A DNA stretch of 64,000 nucleotides from Centipeda noxia ATCC 43541 (lineage in GTDB: Bacteria > Bacillota > Negativicutes > Selenomonadales > Selenomonadaceae), in NCBI RefSeq assembly GCF_000160555.1, contig NZ_GG749279.1, forward strand, positions 408,778 to 472,777, written 5' to 3'. The notes below the pieces were generated by a model. That model did not search any database and was not told where the DNA came from. It was given only the letters and a program-made list of their open reading frames with translations. Every line of letters begins with the position of its first letter. The stretch's first letter is position 1. The translations under genes and the position numbers were made by a program. Of the stretch, positions 1 to 8,090 are shown piece after piece.

Positions 1-554
1 CCATCCACGTCCGCTCTACTTTTACTTCGGAACCGGGAACCATCATTAGGGAGGAATACACTGTGGAAGAAAAGTCCTTTATCATTCGCGGCGTTACACA
101 CGACGAGCACGTATCCAAGATCACAGTTCTGGGTGTGTCGAATACCCCGGGAGTCGCACATAGGATCTTCTCCGCACTTGCCGATGCAAATATTGACGTA
201 GACATGATTGTACAGAGCATTCGCAGTGCAGAGTCCAACATGACGGATATGGTCTTTACGGTTGCCTCCATTGACGCAGAAGAGGCGCGTCAGGTTGTGG
301 AAGGCATCTCTGCAGAGACCAAAGCGTCCGCAGTCGCCATTGACAATGATGTAGCAAAGATTTCCATTGTCGGCGCAGGCATGCTCGGCAACCCGGGAAT
401 TGCGGCCCGCATGTTCGGCGCTCTTTCCCGTGCAGAAATCAACATCGAGATCATCAGCACGTCCGAGATCAGCATCTCATGCCTCATCAAAGGCGGAAGC
501 GTCAAAGACGCAGTCAACATGATCCACGATGAATTCTTCCATGACGAAACATAA
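1..554 (+). CDS. lysC: Aspartate kinase, C-terminal part (5' end outside window)
   Basis: This is the C-terminal regulatory part of aspartokinase, which phosphorylates L-aspartate as the first step to lysine, threonine and methionine. The reading frame is open from base 3, and the residues before the GTG at 63 (IHVRS, SEPGT) still match the family, so the gene starts outside the window and the GTG is internal. Two ACT domains are visible, one around SKITVLGV and one around AKISIVGAGM, which normally bind the feedback inhibitor. The catalytic domain is not visible. hom and thrB of the same pathway lie at 25.7-27.9 kb on the other strand. Confidence 0.93.
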   Translation, partial: IHVRSTFTSEPGTIIREEYTVEEKSFIIRGVTHDEHVSKITVLGVSNTPGVAHRIFSALADANIDVDMIVQSIRSAESNMTDMVFTVASIDAEEARQVVEGISAETKASAVAIDNDVAKISIVGAGMLGNPGIAARMFGALSRAEINIEIISTSEISISCLIKGGSVKDAVNMIHDEFFHDET

Positions 555-697
555 TTACAACACGAAGAATACCTGTATACACCGGTTAAAATAATGGACA
601 CCAGTCTCAGAAAGCACTATCATCATTACGTGTTAATGACAGAATTGCTGATATTCATTTAATCAGTGGATTCAGAGAAAAGGAGAGCGTATTCATA

Positions 698-1939
698 ATG
701 GCTATTCAGATGGCAGCATCACACGCGGCTTCGCGAATACTAAAAGATGCAATTTTCGGTGCCGCAGCGGCATGCCGCACAGCAGCTGCAGTGCACGGTG
801 AAGAGAATGTCGTAAACGCAACCATCGGCGCCGTAATGGACGACGCAGGAAAACTGGCACATCTTCCCACCGTTGAGCGCGTATTTCGCTCGCTTCCTAT
901 TGAGGACTACATTGCATATGCGCCGATTGCCGGACTTCCCGAGTATCTGGAAGCCGCAATTGACATCACCTTTGCCGGGAACCGGCCGGATGGCTTTCTG
1001 GGAGCCATTGCAACTGCCGGCGGTACGGGCGCGCTTCGTACGGCCGTAGACGACTACGTCGAAAGAGGAGATCAGGTTCTCACCTCTGATTGGTTCTGGG
1101 GGACCTACAACGTCATTTGTCAGGAGCTTGGATGCTCTGTGACGAATTTCCAGCTCTTCGATGAGGAAAATAATTTTAACAACAAGGCCTTTGCTGCATC
1201 TGTGGACAGACTCTTCCAGACGCAGGAGAGTCTGCTCATCATCCTGAATACCCCGGCGCACAACCCGACCGGATACAGCCTTTCCTTGGAGGATTGGGAT
1301 CATGTGTTGGAGACGATAAAGAAACATGCAAAAGAGGGAAAGAAAATCCAGCTGCTCGTCGATATTGCCTACATTGACTTTGCTGGTGAAAAGTTTGAGA
1401 CCCGCAAGTTTATGCGCAAGTTTGCAAATCTTCCGGAAAACATCCTGACGCTCTTTGCATTCTCAATGTCCAAGGCATATACATTCTATGGGCAGCGCTG
1501 CGGCGCCCTCATCGCTCTGTCTTCCAACAAGGGAGTCATTGATGAGTTCAGCGAAATCAGCAAGTATGCGGCTCGCGCAACATGGTCGAATATCAACCGC
1601 GGGGCCATGACACTCCTGACGCGGATTCAGCAGGACAGTGCGGCATATGCCTCCTATGAGGCAGAGCGCGATGCACTTTATCATCTGGTGCAAGAGCGCG
1701 GCGACATATTTATGAAAGAGGCAGCAGCGTGCGGTCTTCCCGCTCTCCCCTACAAGGGAGGCTTCTTCCTCGCCATTCCGGCTGCAAATCCCCAGGCGGT
1801 CTGCGACCAGCTGCACGAGGATCTCATCTTTGCAGTTCCCTTGAAGATGGGTGTGCGCATTGCGGCCTGCTCTGTTCCGAGCAGAAAGATGCACGGAATT
1901 GCTGAAAAAGTCAAACAGGCAATGGATAAAATTTCTTGA
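698..1939 (+). CDS. Pyridoxal-phosphate aminotransferase, class I/II (aspartate/aromatic type)
   Basis: This is a 413-residue fold-type I PLP aminotransferase. Visible features are NPTG at about residues 189-192, DIAY with the cofactor-contacting Asp and Tyr at about 222-225, the Schiff-base lysine in SMSK (Lys259) and a downstream Arg in GQRCG. The organisation resembles aspartate/aromatic aminotransferases, and the N-terminus includes an Ala-rich segment. The amino acid substrate cannot be told from sequence. An AAGGAG site lies about 12 bases before the ATG. It follows lysC on the same strand after 143 bases with no clear terminator. Its stop codon is embedded in the promoter of rplM. Confidence 0.85.
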   Translation: MAIQMAASHAASRILKDAIFGAAAACRTAAAVHGEENVVNATIGAVMDDAGKLAHLPTVERVFRSLPIEDYIAYAPIAGLPEYLEAAIDITFAGNRPDGFLGAIATAGGTGALRTAVDDYVERGDQVLTSDWFWGTYNVICQELGCSVTNFQLFDEENNFNNKAFAASVDRLFQTQESLLIILNTPAHNPTGYSLSLEDWDHVLETIKKHAKEGKKIQLLVDIAYIDFAGEKFETRKFMRKFANLPENILTLFAFSMSKAYTFYGQRCGALIALSSNKGVIDEFSEISKYAARATWSNINRGAMTLLTRIQQDSAAYASYEAERDALYHLVQERGDIFMKEAAACGLPALPYKGGFFLAIPAANPQAVCDQLHEDLIFAVPLKMGVRIAACSVPSRKMHGIAEKVKQAMDKIS

Positions 1940-1964
1940 CATTCTGCCTAAAATTTCATAGAAT
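1936..1964 (+). promoter_or_regulatory. Sigma-A-type promoter of rplM-rpsI
   Basis: TTGACA at 1936-1941, a 17-base spacer and TAGAAT at 1959-1964. The -35 box contains the TGA stop of the aminotransferase gene. It leaves a leader of about 100 bases before rplM. Confidence 0.75.
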
Positions 1965-2070
1965 AGCGACGTGTGATATTTTTTCATGTATCCATTAGCC
2001 CCGGAGACGTGAGTGCATATCGCATCAACTCATAATAATTGAAATCTCTTACTCTCTAGGGGGGAATTAC

Positions 2071-2511
2071 GTGAAAACCACGGTTATGGCAAAAGCCGCC
2101 GATGTTGAGCGCAAGTGGTACGTTGTAGATGCTGAGAATCAGACGGTCGGTCGTCTTGCGGCAGAGATTGCAAAGGTTCTGCGCGGCAAGAACAAGCCCA
2201 TCTACACACCGCATGTCGATACCGGTGACTATGTTATTGTCATCAATGCTGAGAAAGTGAAGTTCACGGGAAAGAAGCTGACGGACAAGACCTATTTCCG
2301 TCATTCCGGTTATCAGGGCGGCACGACCTTTACGACTGCCGGTCAGATGCTCGAGCGCTTCCCGACCCGTGTCATTGAACACGCTGTAAAGGGCATGCTT
2401 CCGAAGAACAGCCTCGGAGCACAGATCTTCCGCAAACTCAACGTTTACGTTGGTCCCGAGCATCCCCATGCAGCACAGAAGCCTGAACCGCTGGCGTTTA
2501 ATATTCGCTGA
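2071..2511 (+). CDS. rplM: 50S ribosomal protein L13
   Basis: L13 is an early-assembly protein of the large ribosomal subunit. The 146-residue length, the N-terminal motif ERKWYVVDA, the YTPHVDTGD block and the C-terminal [10 protein letters not shown] are diagnostic. The GTG start is supported by a GGGGGG-rich ribosome binding site just upstream and by agreement with the usual N-terminus of about ten residues before ERKW. It is followed after 26 bases by rpsI, the usual L13-S9 pair, and has its own promoter at 1936-1964. The roughly 100-base leader may carry autoregulatory structure, but I could not define one. Confidence 0.97.
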   Translation: MKTTVMAKAADVERKWYVVDAENQTVGRLAAEIAKVLRGKNKPIYTPHVDTGDYVIVINAEKVKFTGKKLTDKTYFRHSGYQGGTTFTTAGQMLERFPTRVIEHAVKGMLPKNSLGAQIFRKLNVYVGPEHPHAAQKPEPLAFNIR

Positions 2512-2537
2512 GTTTCATAAAAGGAGGAATCTGTTCG

Positions 2538-2930
2538 ATGGCACAAGTCACATATTACGGCACAGGCCGCCGCAAGACTTCAGTCGCTCGTGTTCGTCTC
2601 GTTCCCGGCGACGGCAAGGTTACAATCAACGGCCGTGAAATGGCAGAGTACTTTGGGCTCAAGACGCTCGAATTGATCGTTCGTCAGCCTCTCAATCTGA
2701 CCGAAACGGTTGATAAATACGATGTTATTGCCAATGTATCCGGCGGCGGTGCATCCGGTCAGGCCGGTGCAATTCGCCACGGCATTACCCGCGCGCTGAT
2801 GGAGATGGATGCGGAGCTTCGTCCTGCTCTCAAGAAAGCAGGCTTCGTCACACGCGATCCGCGCGAGAAGGAACGTCGTAAGTACGGTCTCAAAAAGGCA
2901 CGTAAGGCTTCTCAGTTCTCGAAGCGTTAA
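2538..2930 (+). CDS. rpsI: 30S ribosomal protein S9
   Basis: S9 is a small-subunit head protein whose C-terminal tail reaches the P-site tRNA. The 130-residue protein shows GTGRRKTS near the start, [10 protein letters not shown] in the middle and the invariant terminal SKR. An AAGGAGG site precedes the ATG. It is the second gene of the rplM-rpsI operon and is followed by a strong terminator. Confidence 0.98.
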   Translation: MAQVTYYGTGRRKTSVARVRLVPGDGKVTINGREMAEYFGLKTLELIVRQPLNLTETVDKYDVIANVSGGGASGQAGAIRHGITRALMEMDAELRPALKKAGFVTRDPREKERRKYGLKKARKASQFSKR

Positions 2931-2950
2931 TATTAATATTTACGCATATA

Positions 2951-2986
2951 AAATCCCTTCTTCTTACGAAGAAGGGATTTTTATTT
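2951..2986 (+). terminator. Rho-independent terminator of rplM-rpsI
   Basis: A perfect 13-bp stem (2951-2963 with 2968-2980), TTAC loop and a T-rich tail. The tail runs directly into the -35 box of the next promoter. Confidence 0.93.
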
Positions 2987-3013
2987 GACATTTCTCCCTC
3001 TTTAACATATTAT
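2985..3013 (+). promoter_or_regulatory. Promoter of the Rrf2-family gene
   Basis: TTGACA at 2985-2990, a 17-base spacer and TATTAT at 3008-3013. The -35 box shares its first bases with the T-tract of the rpsI terminator. Confidence 0.8.
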
Positions 3014-3054
3014 ATTGATATAAAAGATATGCTTTATGAAAAGAGGCTGTTTTT

Positions 3055-3498
3055 ATGAAAATCTCTGCAAAGGGGCGCTATGGACTGGCTGCTATGATTG
3101 TTCTTGCACGCAGCTATGAATCCTCCTCCCCTGTTACCATCATCAGTATCTCAGAACACCTTGGAATTTCTAAAATATATTTAGAGCAGGTGTTTTCTCT
3201 ATTGAAGCGCAGCAAGCTTGTCAACTCGATCAAAGGCTCTCAGGGCGGCTATCAGCTTTCTCGGCATCCACGCGAGATTACAGCTTACGAGATCCTATCC
3301 TCGATCGAAATTTCCCTGATCGAAAAGACTGGAACGGTCTCCGAGAAAATGGATCAGCTCAATCATGTTCTCGCTCGGGAACTCTTTGACCAGCTTGATA
3401 AAAATATCTTTGAGACGTTGAACGCCATTACCCTAGAAGGGCTTCTTACTGCACTCATTCACGAAGAAAGCAGCGAAACACTGATGTACTTTATCTAA
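3055..3498 (+). CDS. Rrf2-family transcriptional regulator lacking cluster cysteines
   Basis: The N-terminus (KISAKGRYGLAAM, then GGYQLSR in the wing) is the typical Rrf2/IscR winged-helix DNA-binding domain over about residues 1-75. The 147-residue protein contains no cysteine, so it cannot ligate an iron-sulfur cluster as IscR or NsrR do. It may instead resemble CymR-type members that act with a partner protein; that is inference. It has its own promoter. It ends tail to tail with the DUF445 gene with only two bases between the stops, so the 3' ends of the two transcripts probably overlap. Target genes are unknown. Confidence 0.88.
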   Translation: MKISAKGRYGLAAMIVLARSYESSSPVTIISISEHLGISKIYLEQVFSLLKRSKLVNSIKGSQGGYQLSRHPREITAYEILSSIEISLIEKTGTVSEKMDQLNHVLARELFDQLDKNIFETLNAITLEGLLTALIHEESSETLMYFI

Positions 3499-3500
3499 AT

Positions 3501-4784
3501 TTATAGGACGTTCGTACAAATAAAGAGAAGCAGACCTATGCATCCGCCGACAAGAGATCCATTGATCCGAATCCAAAGCAAATCCTGCTCCACTTTATTG
3601 TAAATCAAATGATTGAGTTCTTCATCTGTAAGCCGCGACAACACATTACCGACAACAACGCCAACCAGCGTCTGGGCGTGGAGCGCAGAACGTGCCAGCA
3701 GATCGTACAATACCTTCGCTATAATCTTCTGGAGTTCCTGCCGAGACTGAACCAGTGAAAGCATATGCTGATATTCGACATGGAGAATATTGCGCAGCTG
3801 CAGATAGAACGCAGGCATATGCTCTTCGATCGGATCTACTTCACGGCTCAAATCCATCTGGAAGTGTTTTCGAAGCCCTTGGAAGAGACGTGCAAGAGTC
3901 TCGTCGATTGGAAGTTCCTGAGCAATTTTTTCCTGCAGCTCACCGATCAGATGAATCACCTCTTCATCTCTGCGAAGGTCCGACAAGCAGTCATGGATAA
4001 GTGCAAGGGTATTATTCTGCAAAGAGGAGTTCTCTCTTCCGAGTTCTTTCAGCACATTGCATGTATGACGCTGAATCAGTTCAGCCCCCTCATCCAGATT
4101 GACCGTATTTGTTGCTTCAAGGAGATGTGATAAAAAACCATCACCAATTTTCTCATATTCCAACTGTGCAAGCGCATCTCGAATCGAGGTCCTTGTTTCC
4201 TCTGTTGACACTTCGCTTACAAGAAGAGAAGAAATACGCATAAGAGCTCTTTTGTTCCAGCCATTTGAACCTGCGAGCAAAGCAAATCGATGCATAAGTT
4301 CTAAGGGATTTTCTCTCAGCAGAAGGGCCTTCAGACGCATGGACAGGTAAGCAATCATCTTTTTATTATTTTTACGAAGAAAAGACGCCCGAATAAAATG
4401 CAGGACCATTCCCGTCAGCTGCTCTTCCGTTTCCTTTCGCTGCAGATATTCCTGGAGCATAGGAATTAAATGAATTTTTTCCATATGGCGAAATATCTTA
4501 CGCCGGGAAAAGAACTCTTTTTGCACCATAATAACAATTGATTGAATGAAACTGTCCCGCCGCCGCGGTAAAATCGCTGTATGATACGGAAATCCCAGCG
4601 GCTTACGAAAGAGCGCAGTGACAGCAAACCAGTCCGCAGCTCCTCCGACAAGAGCGGCTTCGCTGACGGTCAGTAGGCCATCGGCCCAAAGGGCATTTGG
4701 AAACTGCAAGTGCAGATATAAAGAAGCAAGAAATGCAAGGAAGGAACCTGCAAGAGCCGCATCTGCCTTATTGACTCCAATCAT
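3501..4784 (-). CDS. DUF445 family membrane protein (copy 1)
   Basis: A 427-residue protein of the DUF445 (YheB/YjiN-like) family, function unknown. It has a hydrophobic N-terminal helix, then the family motif GGAADWFAVTALFRKPLG, a long helical charged middle, and a C-terminal hydrophobic segment (INGSLVGG onward). This suggests a membrane protein anchored at both ends. The ATG at 4784 overlaps the TGA of the upstream paralogue (ATGA), so I prefer it to the GTG nine bases earlier. It is the last gene of a galU-DUF445-DUF445 unit. Linkage to galU hints at an envelope role, but this is only context. Confidence 0.85.
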   Translation of the reverse strand: MIGVNKADAALAGSFLAFLASLYLHLQFPNALWADGLLTVSEAALVGGAADWFAVTALFRKPLGFPYHTAILPRRRDSFIQSIVIMVQKEFFSRRKIFRHMEKIHLIPMLQEYLQRKETEEQLTGMVLHFIRASFLRKNNKKMIAYLSMRLKALLLRENPLELMHRFALLAGSNGWNKRALMRISSLLVSEVSTEETRTSIRDALAQLEYEKIGDGFLSHLLEATNTVNLDEGAELIQRHTCNVLKELGRENSSLQNNTLALIHDCLSDLRRDEEVIHLIGELQEKIAQELPIDETLARLFQGLRKHFQMDLSREVDPIEEHMPAFYLQLRNILHVEYQHMLSLVQSRQELQKIIAKVLYDLLARSALHAQTLVGVVVGNVLSRLTDEELNHLIYNKVEQDLLWIRINGSLVGGCIGLLLFICTNVL

Positions 4785-6013
4785 ATCCCCCACACCCTTT
4801 CTGCCATCGTCACTACAACTGACAGAAGCATGCCGACAAGTGCACCGACGATTGCCCCATTGATCCGAATCATCTGCAGATCTGTTCGCACCTTTCGCTC
4901 GATAAAAGAAACGAGTTCATCATCCGATTTTTGATTCAGATAATCACGGATAAATGCGGCTATCATATCGTGATGCTTTTCTACTTCTCCGGCAGCCAAA
5001 TTTTTCATCCATCGATCTGCACGACTTCTCCAGCCATCCGAATGAATAAACAGATCCATTTTTTCATTCAAAATCTCTCTGACGTAGGGAACCCAAAAGG
5101 GATGATTGTTCTTCACGCGCTGTTCAACAAAGTCTGCCAGAATACTTTCTATGTCAATCTTCTTGATGAGGTAGATTTTATAACGATGAAGTGCTTCATA
5201 CAAGGGCGCATCTTTCTGCATGGAGGCAAAAAAAGAAGAAAGTGCCCGGACACCATCTATATGGCGCTGATCCGAGGGGTTCATGGCAGACTGCAGGATC
5301 TCTTCCAAGCGCGTTGTCATCCATCTTCCAATCATCTCATCATCAAAAAAAGATAAAACAAAAGCACGCACCATACCGTCACCTTCATACTCCTTCCGTA
5401 TGGAGGCGATATTCTCATGGAGCATGTCTTGAAATATCTGTGTATGAACCAATGCAAGCCCCATACGGATCAGCATATTGAAAATGCGGTCTGTATGGGG
5501 TTCTTCTCTCAGAACATCGAAGAGTTCAGCAAAGCTGTCCTCCAGGGGCAGTGCATGAAGTGCCTGCATGACATAGGGGCTCAGTTCTTTCGAGATACGC
5601 CGGCTGTCAATGTCGGCCGCAACATGCCGAAGGATATCGACAGCCGCCTCAACCAGCCTTTCACGCCCCCCCCGGTGTTCTAAATACTCTGCAAGAAGTG
5701 CGCCTATGTTTTCACGCTCGACAACATCCATGATGTTCTCTTTGCTAAGCAAATCATCCGATGAAAATTTTACAAGCGACTCCATAATGCGTGCTCGGTT
5801 GCGGCGAAGTATATCTGTTCGATGTGATATGCCGAGTGGACGTCCAAAAATTGCCTTCACTGCAAACCAATCTGCCAGTCCGCCCACTGTTGCAGCTAAA
5901 AAGCCGTGATGAACCACGCCTGCAAAGAGAAAGTCCCCGCCTTTTCCAGCCGTCACGGCCGCACCGATCACACTGAGTGCAAGAGCCAGATTCGCTTGAT
6001 TTTCTTTCTGCAA
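4781..6013 (-). CDS. DUF445 family membrane protein (copy 2)
   Basis: A 410-residue paralogue of the next gene, with the same layout: an N-terminal hydrophobic stretch, GGLADWFAVKAIFGRPLG near residue 50, a long helical body and a final hydrophobic segment beginning INGAIVGALVGM. The start is a TTG preceded at eight bases by GAGG that lies over the galU stop, which suggests translational coupling. Tandem divergent copies indicate duplication within the family. The biochemical function is unknown. Confidence 0.85.
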   Translation of the reverse strand: MQKENQANLALALSVIGAAVTAGKGGDFLFAGVVHHGFLAATVGGLADWFAVKAIFGRPLGISHRTDILRRNRARIMESLVKFSSDDLLSKENIMDVVERENIGALLAEYLEHRGGRERLVEAAVDILRHVAADIDSRRISKELSPYVMQALHALPLEDSFAELFDVLREEPHTDRIFNMLIRMGLALVHTQIFQDMLHENIASIRKEYEGDGMVRAFVLSFFDDEMIGRWMTTRLEEILQSAMNPSDQRHIDGVRALSSFFASMQKDAPLYEALHRYKIYLIKKIDIESILADFVEQRVKNNHPFWVPYVREILNEKMDLFIHSDGWRSRADRWMKNLAAGEVEKHHDMIAAFIRDYLNQKSDDELVSFIERKVRTDLQMIRINGAIVGALVGMLLSVVVTMAERVWGI

Positions 6014-6023
6014 TAGAATCGCC

Positions 6024-6908
6024 TCACATCGTGTCTACGATTTTTTTAAGATAGGCTTGAAAAGGACCTCCGAGATCTGGGCGCCGAAGAGCAAACTCAA
6101 CCGTTGCTTCCAAGAAGCCAAGCTTATCTCCTAAATCATATCGCTTTCCCTCAAAATCATAAGCATAGACAGCCTCGCGCTGTGCAAGTACTTTGAGCGC
6201 ATCTGTCAGCTGGATTTCCCCGCCCTTCCCCGGCTTTGTCTCACCAAGGATGGAAAAAATCTCCGGCCGTATGATATAACGGCCAAGTACGGCCATACGA
6301 CTGGGGGCCTCCTCAAGAGACGGCTTCTCCACCATGTCGGAAACACGCATCAGGCGGCGGTTTTCAAGGGTCTCTCCCCCAACAATACCATAGGAAGATA
6401 CCTGCTCATCCGATACGATCTGACAGCCAAGGACAGATCCCCCCGTCTCTTCATAGATGTCGATCAGCTGCCGCAGCGCGGAACGCTCCGGATGATAGAC
6501 AACGTCATCACCCAGAAGGACAGCAAAAGGCTCGTCGCCGACAAAACTCCGCGCACAAAGAATTGCATCGCCAAGACCACGCATATATTTCTGGCGTACA
6601 TAGTGAACATTTACATCCGTTGTTTCCCGTACGACATCAAGGAGGTCCTGCTTCCCTTTTCGTGCAAGTTCATGTTCCAGTGCCGGTGCTGAATCAAAGT
6701 GATCTTCAATGGCACGCTTTCCATGCCCGCTGATAATCAAAATATCTTCAATTCCGCTTTCCAGAGCCTCCTCAACGATGTATTGGATGGTCGGTTTATC
6801 CACAATGGGCAGCATTTCCTTTGGTGTCGCCTTTGTTGCGGGAAGAAAGCGTGTTCCATAACCTGCTGCCGGAATCACAGCTTTTCGTATGTACTGTCTC
6901 TTCTCCAT
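6024..6908 (-). CDS. galU: UTP-glucose-1-phosphate uridylyltransferase
   Basis: This enzyme makes UDP-glucose from UTP and glucose 1-phosphate for surface polysaccharide and glycolipid synthesis. The N-terminal signature AAGYGTRFLPATKA, followed by KEMLPIVDKP, is the nucleotide-binding core of GalU. LLGDDV and EKP motifs follow, and the length of 294 residues is normal. It heads a unit with two DUF445 genes. A GGAG site lies about ten bases before the ATG. Confidence 0.96.
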   Translation of the reverse strand: MEKRQYIRKAVIPAAGYGTRFLPATKATPKEMLPIVDKPTIQYIVEEALESGIEDILIISGHGKRAIEDHFDSAPALEHELARKGKQDLLDVVRETTDVNVHYVRQKYMRGLGDAILCARSFVGDEPFAVLLGDDVVYHPERSALRQLIDIYEETGGSVLGCQIVSDEQVSSYGIVGGETLENRRLMRVSDMVEKPSLEEAPSRMAVLGRYIIRPEIFSILGETKPGKGGEIQLTDALKVLAQREAVYAYDFEGKRYDLGDKLGFLEATVEFALRRPDLGGPFQAYLKKIVDTM

Positions 6909-6939
6909 ATCATATACGCTCCATCCATTATGTAAATAG

Positions 6940-6964
6940 AGCGCAAGGCGTTCAGCCTTGCGCT
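6940..6964 (-). terminator. Probable terminator hairpin between the dehydrogenase gene and galU
   Basis: A perfect inverted repeat GCGCAAGGC/GCCTTGCGC (6941-6949 with 6955-6963) with a 5-base loop. On the minus strand it is followed only by a weak U tract (tctattta), so termination may be partial. Confidence 0.6.
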
Positions 6965-6982
6965 TTTCTTATATGAAAATAC

Positions 6983-8047
6983 TCAGCGTCCCAGAATCTC
7001 AAGCACAGCTGCACCAATATCTGCGGTCTTCGCACTGCCGCCAAGATCAGCCGTTAATATTCTCCGTTCCATGAGTAAAATCTCGATTGCAGAAAGCAGT
7101 CGTTGTGACCACTCCCTCTCTCCAAGAAACTCCAACATCTGACTGACAGACCAGATGGATGCCAATGGATTGGCAATCCCCTTTCCCGCAATATCCGGAG
7201 CACTTCCATGAATTGGCTCAAACATCGACGGATACTTTCGTTCCGGATTGAGGTTTGCCCCCGCTGCGAGGCCCATTCCCCCAGCAATTGCCGCGCCAAG
7301 ATCCGTAAGGATATCGCCGAACAAATTGCTTGTCACAACAATCTCGAACCGTTTTGGATCTTTAACGAAGAACATACTTGCCGCATCAACCAAAAGGCTA
7401 TGCGTCTCTACATCGGGGTATTCCTGTCCAATCTCCGCAAAAACCTCATCCCAAAAAACCATAGAATAACGCAGTGCATTTCCTTTGGAAATTGAGGTGA
7501 GTGAACGTTTTTCATGCCGTGCAAGTTCAAACGCGTATCGTATAACACGCTCACATCCATGGCGAGAGAATACAGCCGTCTGAAATGCCACCTCACGTTC
7601 CGTATCCGAGTACAAACGTGCGCCGACATTTGCATATTCCCCTTCACTGTTCTCGCGCACTACAATCATATTAACATCTTCCGGCCGTACATCGGCAAGA
7701 GGACACGGGGCACCTTTCAGGAGACGAATTGGGCGGAGATTGATGTATTCATCAAAACCACGCCGAATACGAAGAAGTAAGCCGCCGAGAGAAATATGAT
7801 CAGGTACTCCCGGATATCCTACTGCACCAAGATAAACGGCATCAAATCCGCGCAGGAGATCCATACCATCAGCTGGCATCATTTCGCCCGTTTTCAGATA
7901 GTATTCACACCCCCACGGAAAATCTGTAAAGGAAACAGAAAAATTCCCATCTATTCTGGAAATCCCGGAGAACACCTTCTTGCCTTCCTCGATCACTTCG
8001 GGGCCGACACCGTCGCCGGCAATTACCGCAATGTTAAAATGCTCCAT
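6983..8047 (-). CDS. NAD-dependent beta-decarboxylating dehydrogenase (D-malate/tartrate dehydrogenase type)
   Basis: A 354-residue member of the isocitrate/isopropylmalate dehydrogenase superfamily. GDGVGPEV at the N-terminus, WGCEYYLKTGEMMP, the VPDHISL motif, NLRPIRL, VVRENSEGEY and SNLFGDILTD are closest in my recollection to the DmlA/TtuC branch (D-malate or tartrate dehydrogenase), not LeuB. The substrate assignment is inference; isopropylmalate remains possible. A GGAGA site precedes the ATG. No leuC or leuD genes are nearby, which also argues against LeuB. Confidence 0.8.
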   Translation of the reverse strand: MEHFNIAVIAGDGVGPEVIEEGKKVFSGISRIDGNFSVSFTDFPWGCEYYLKTGEMMPADGMDLLRGFDAVYLGAVGYPGVPDHISLGGLLLRIRRGFDEYINLRPIRLLKGAPCPLADVRPEDVNMIVVRENSEGEYANVGARLYSDTEREVAFQTAVFSRHGCERVIRYAFELARHEKRSLTSISKGNALRYSMVFWDEVFAEIGQEYPDVETHSLLVDAASMFFVKDPKRFEIVVTSNLFGDILTDLGAAIAGGMGLAAGANLNPERKYPSMFEPIHGSAPDIAGKGIANPLASIWSVSQMLEFLGEREWSQRLLSAIEILLMERRILTADLGGSAKTADIGAAVLEILGR

Positions 8048-8090
8048 ATGCCTTCTCCGTAATCAACTGTGAGATTCCCAAAAGGGTCAT

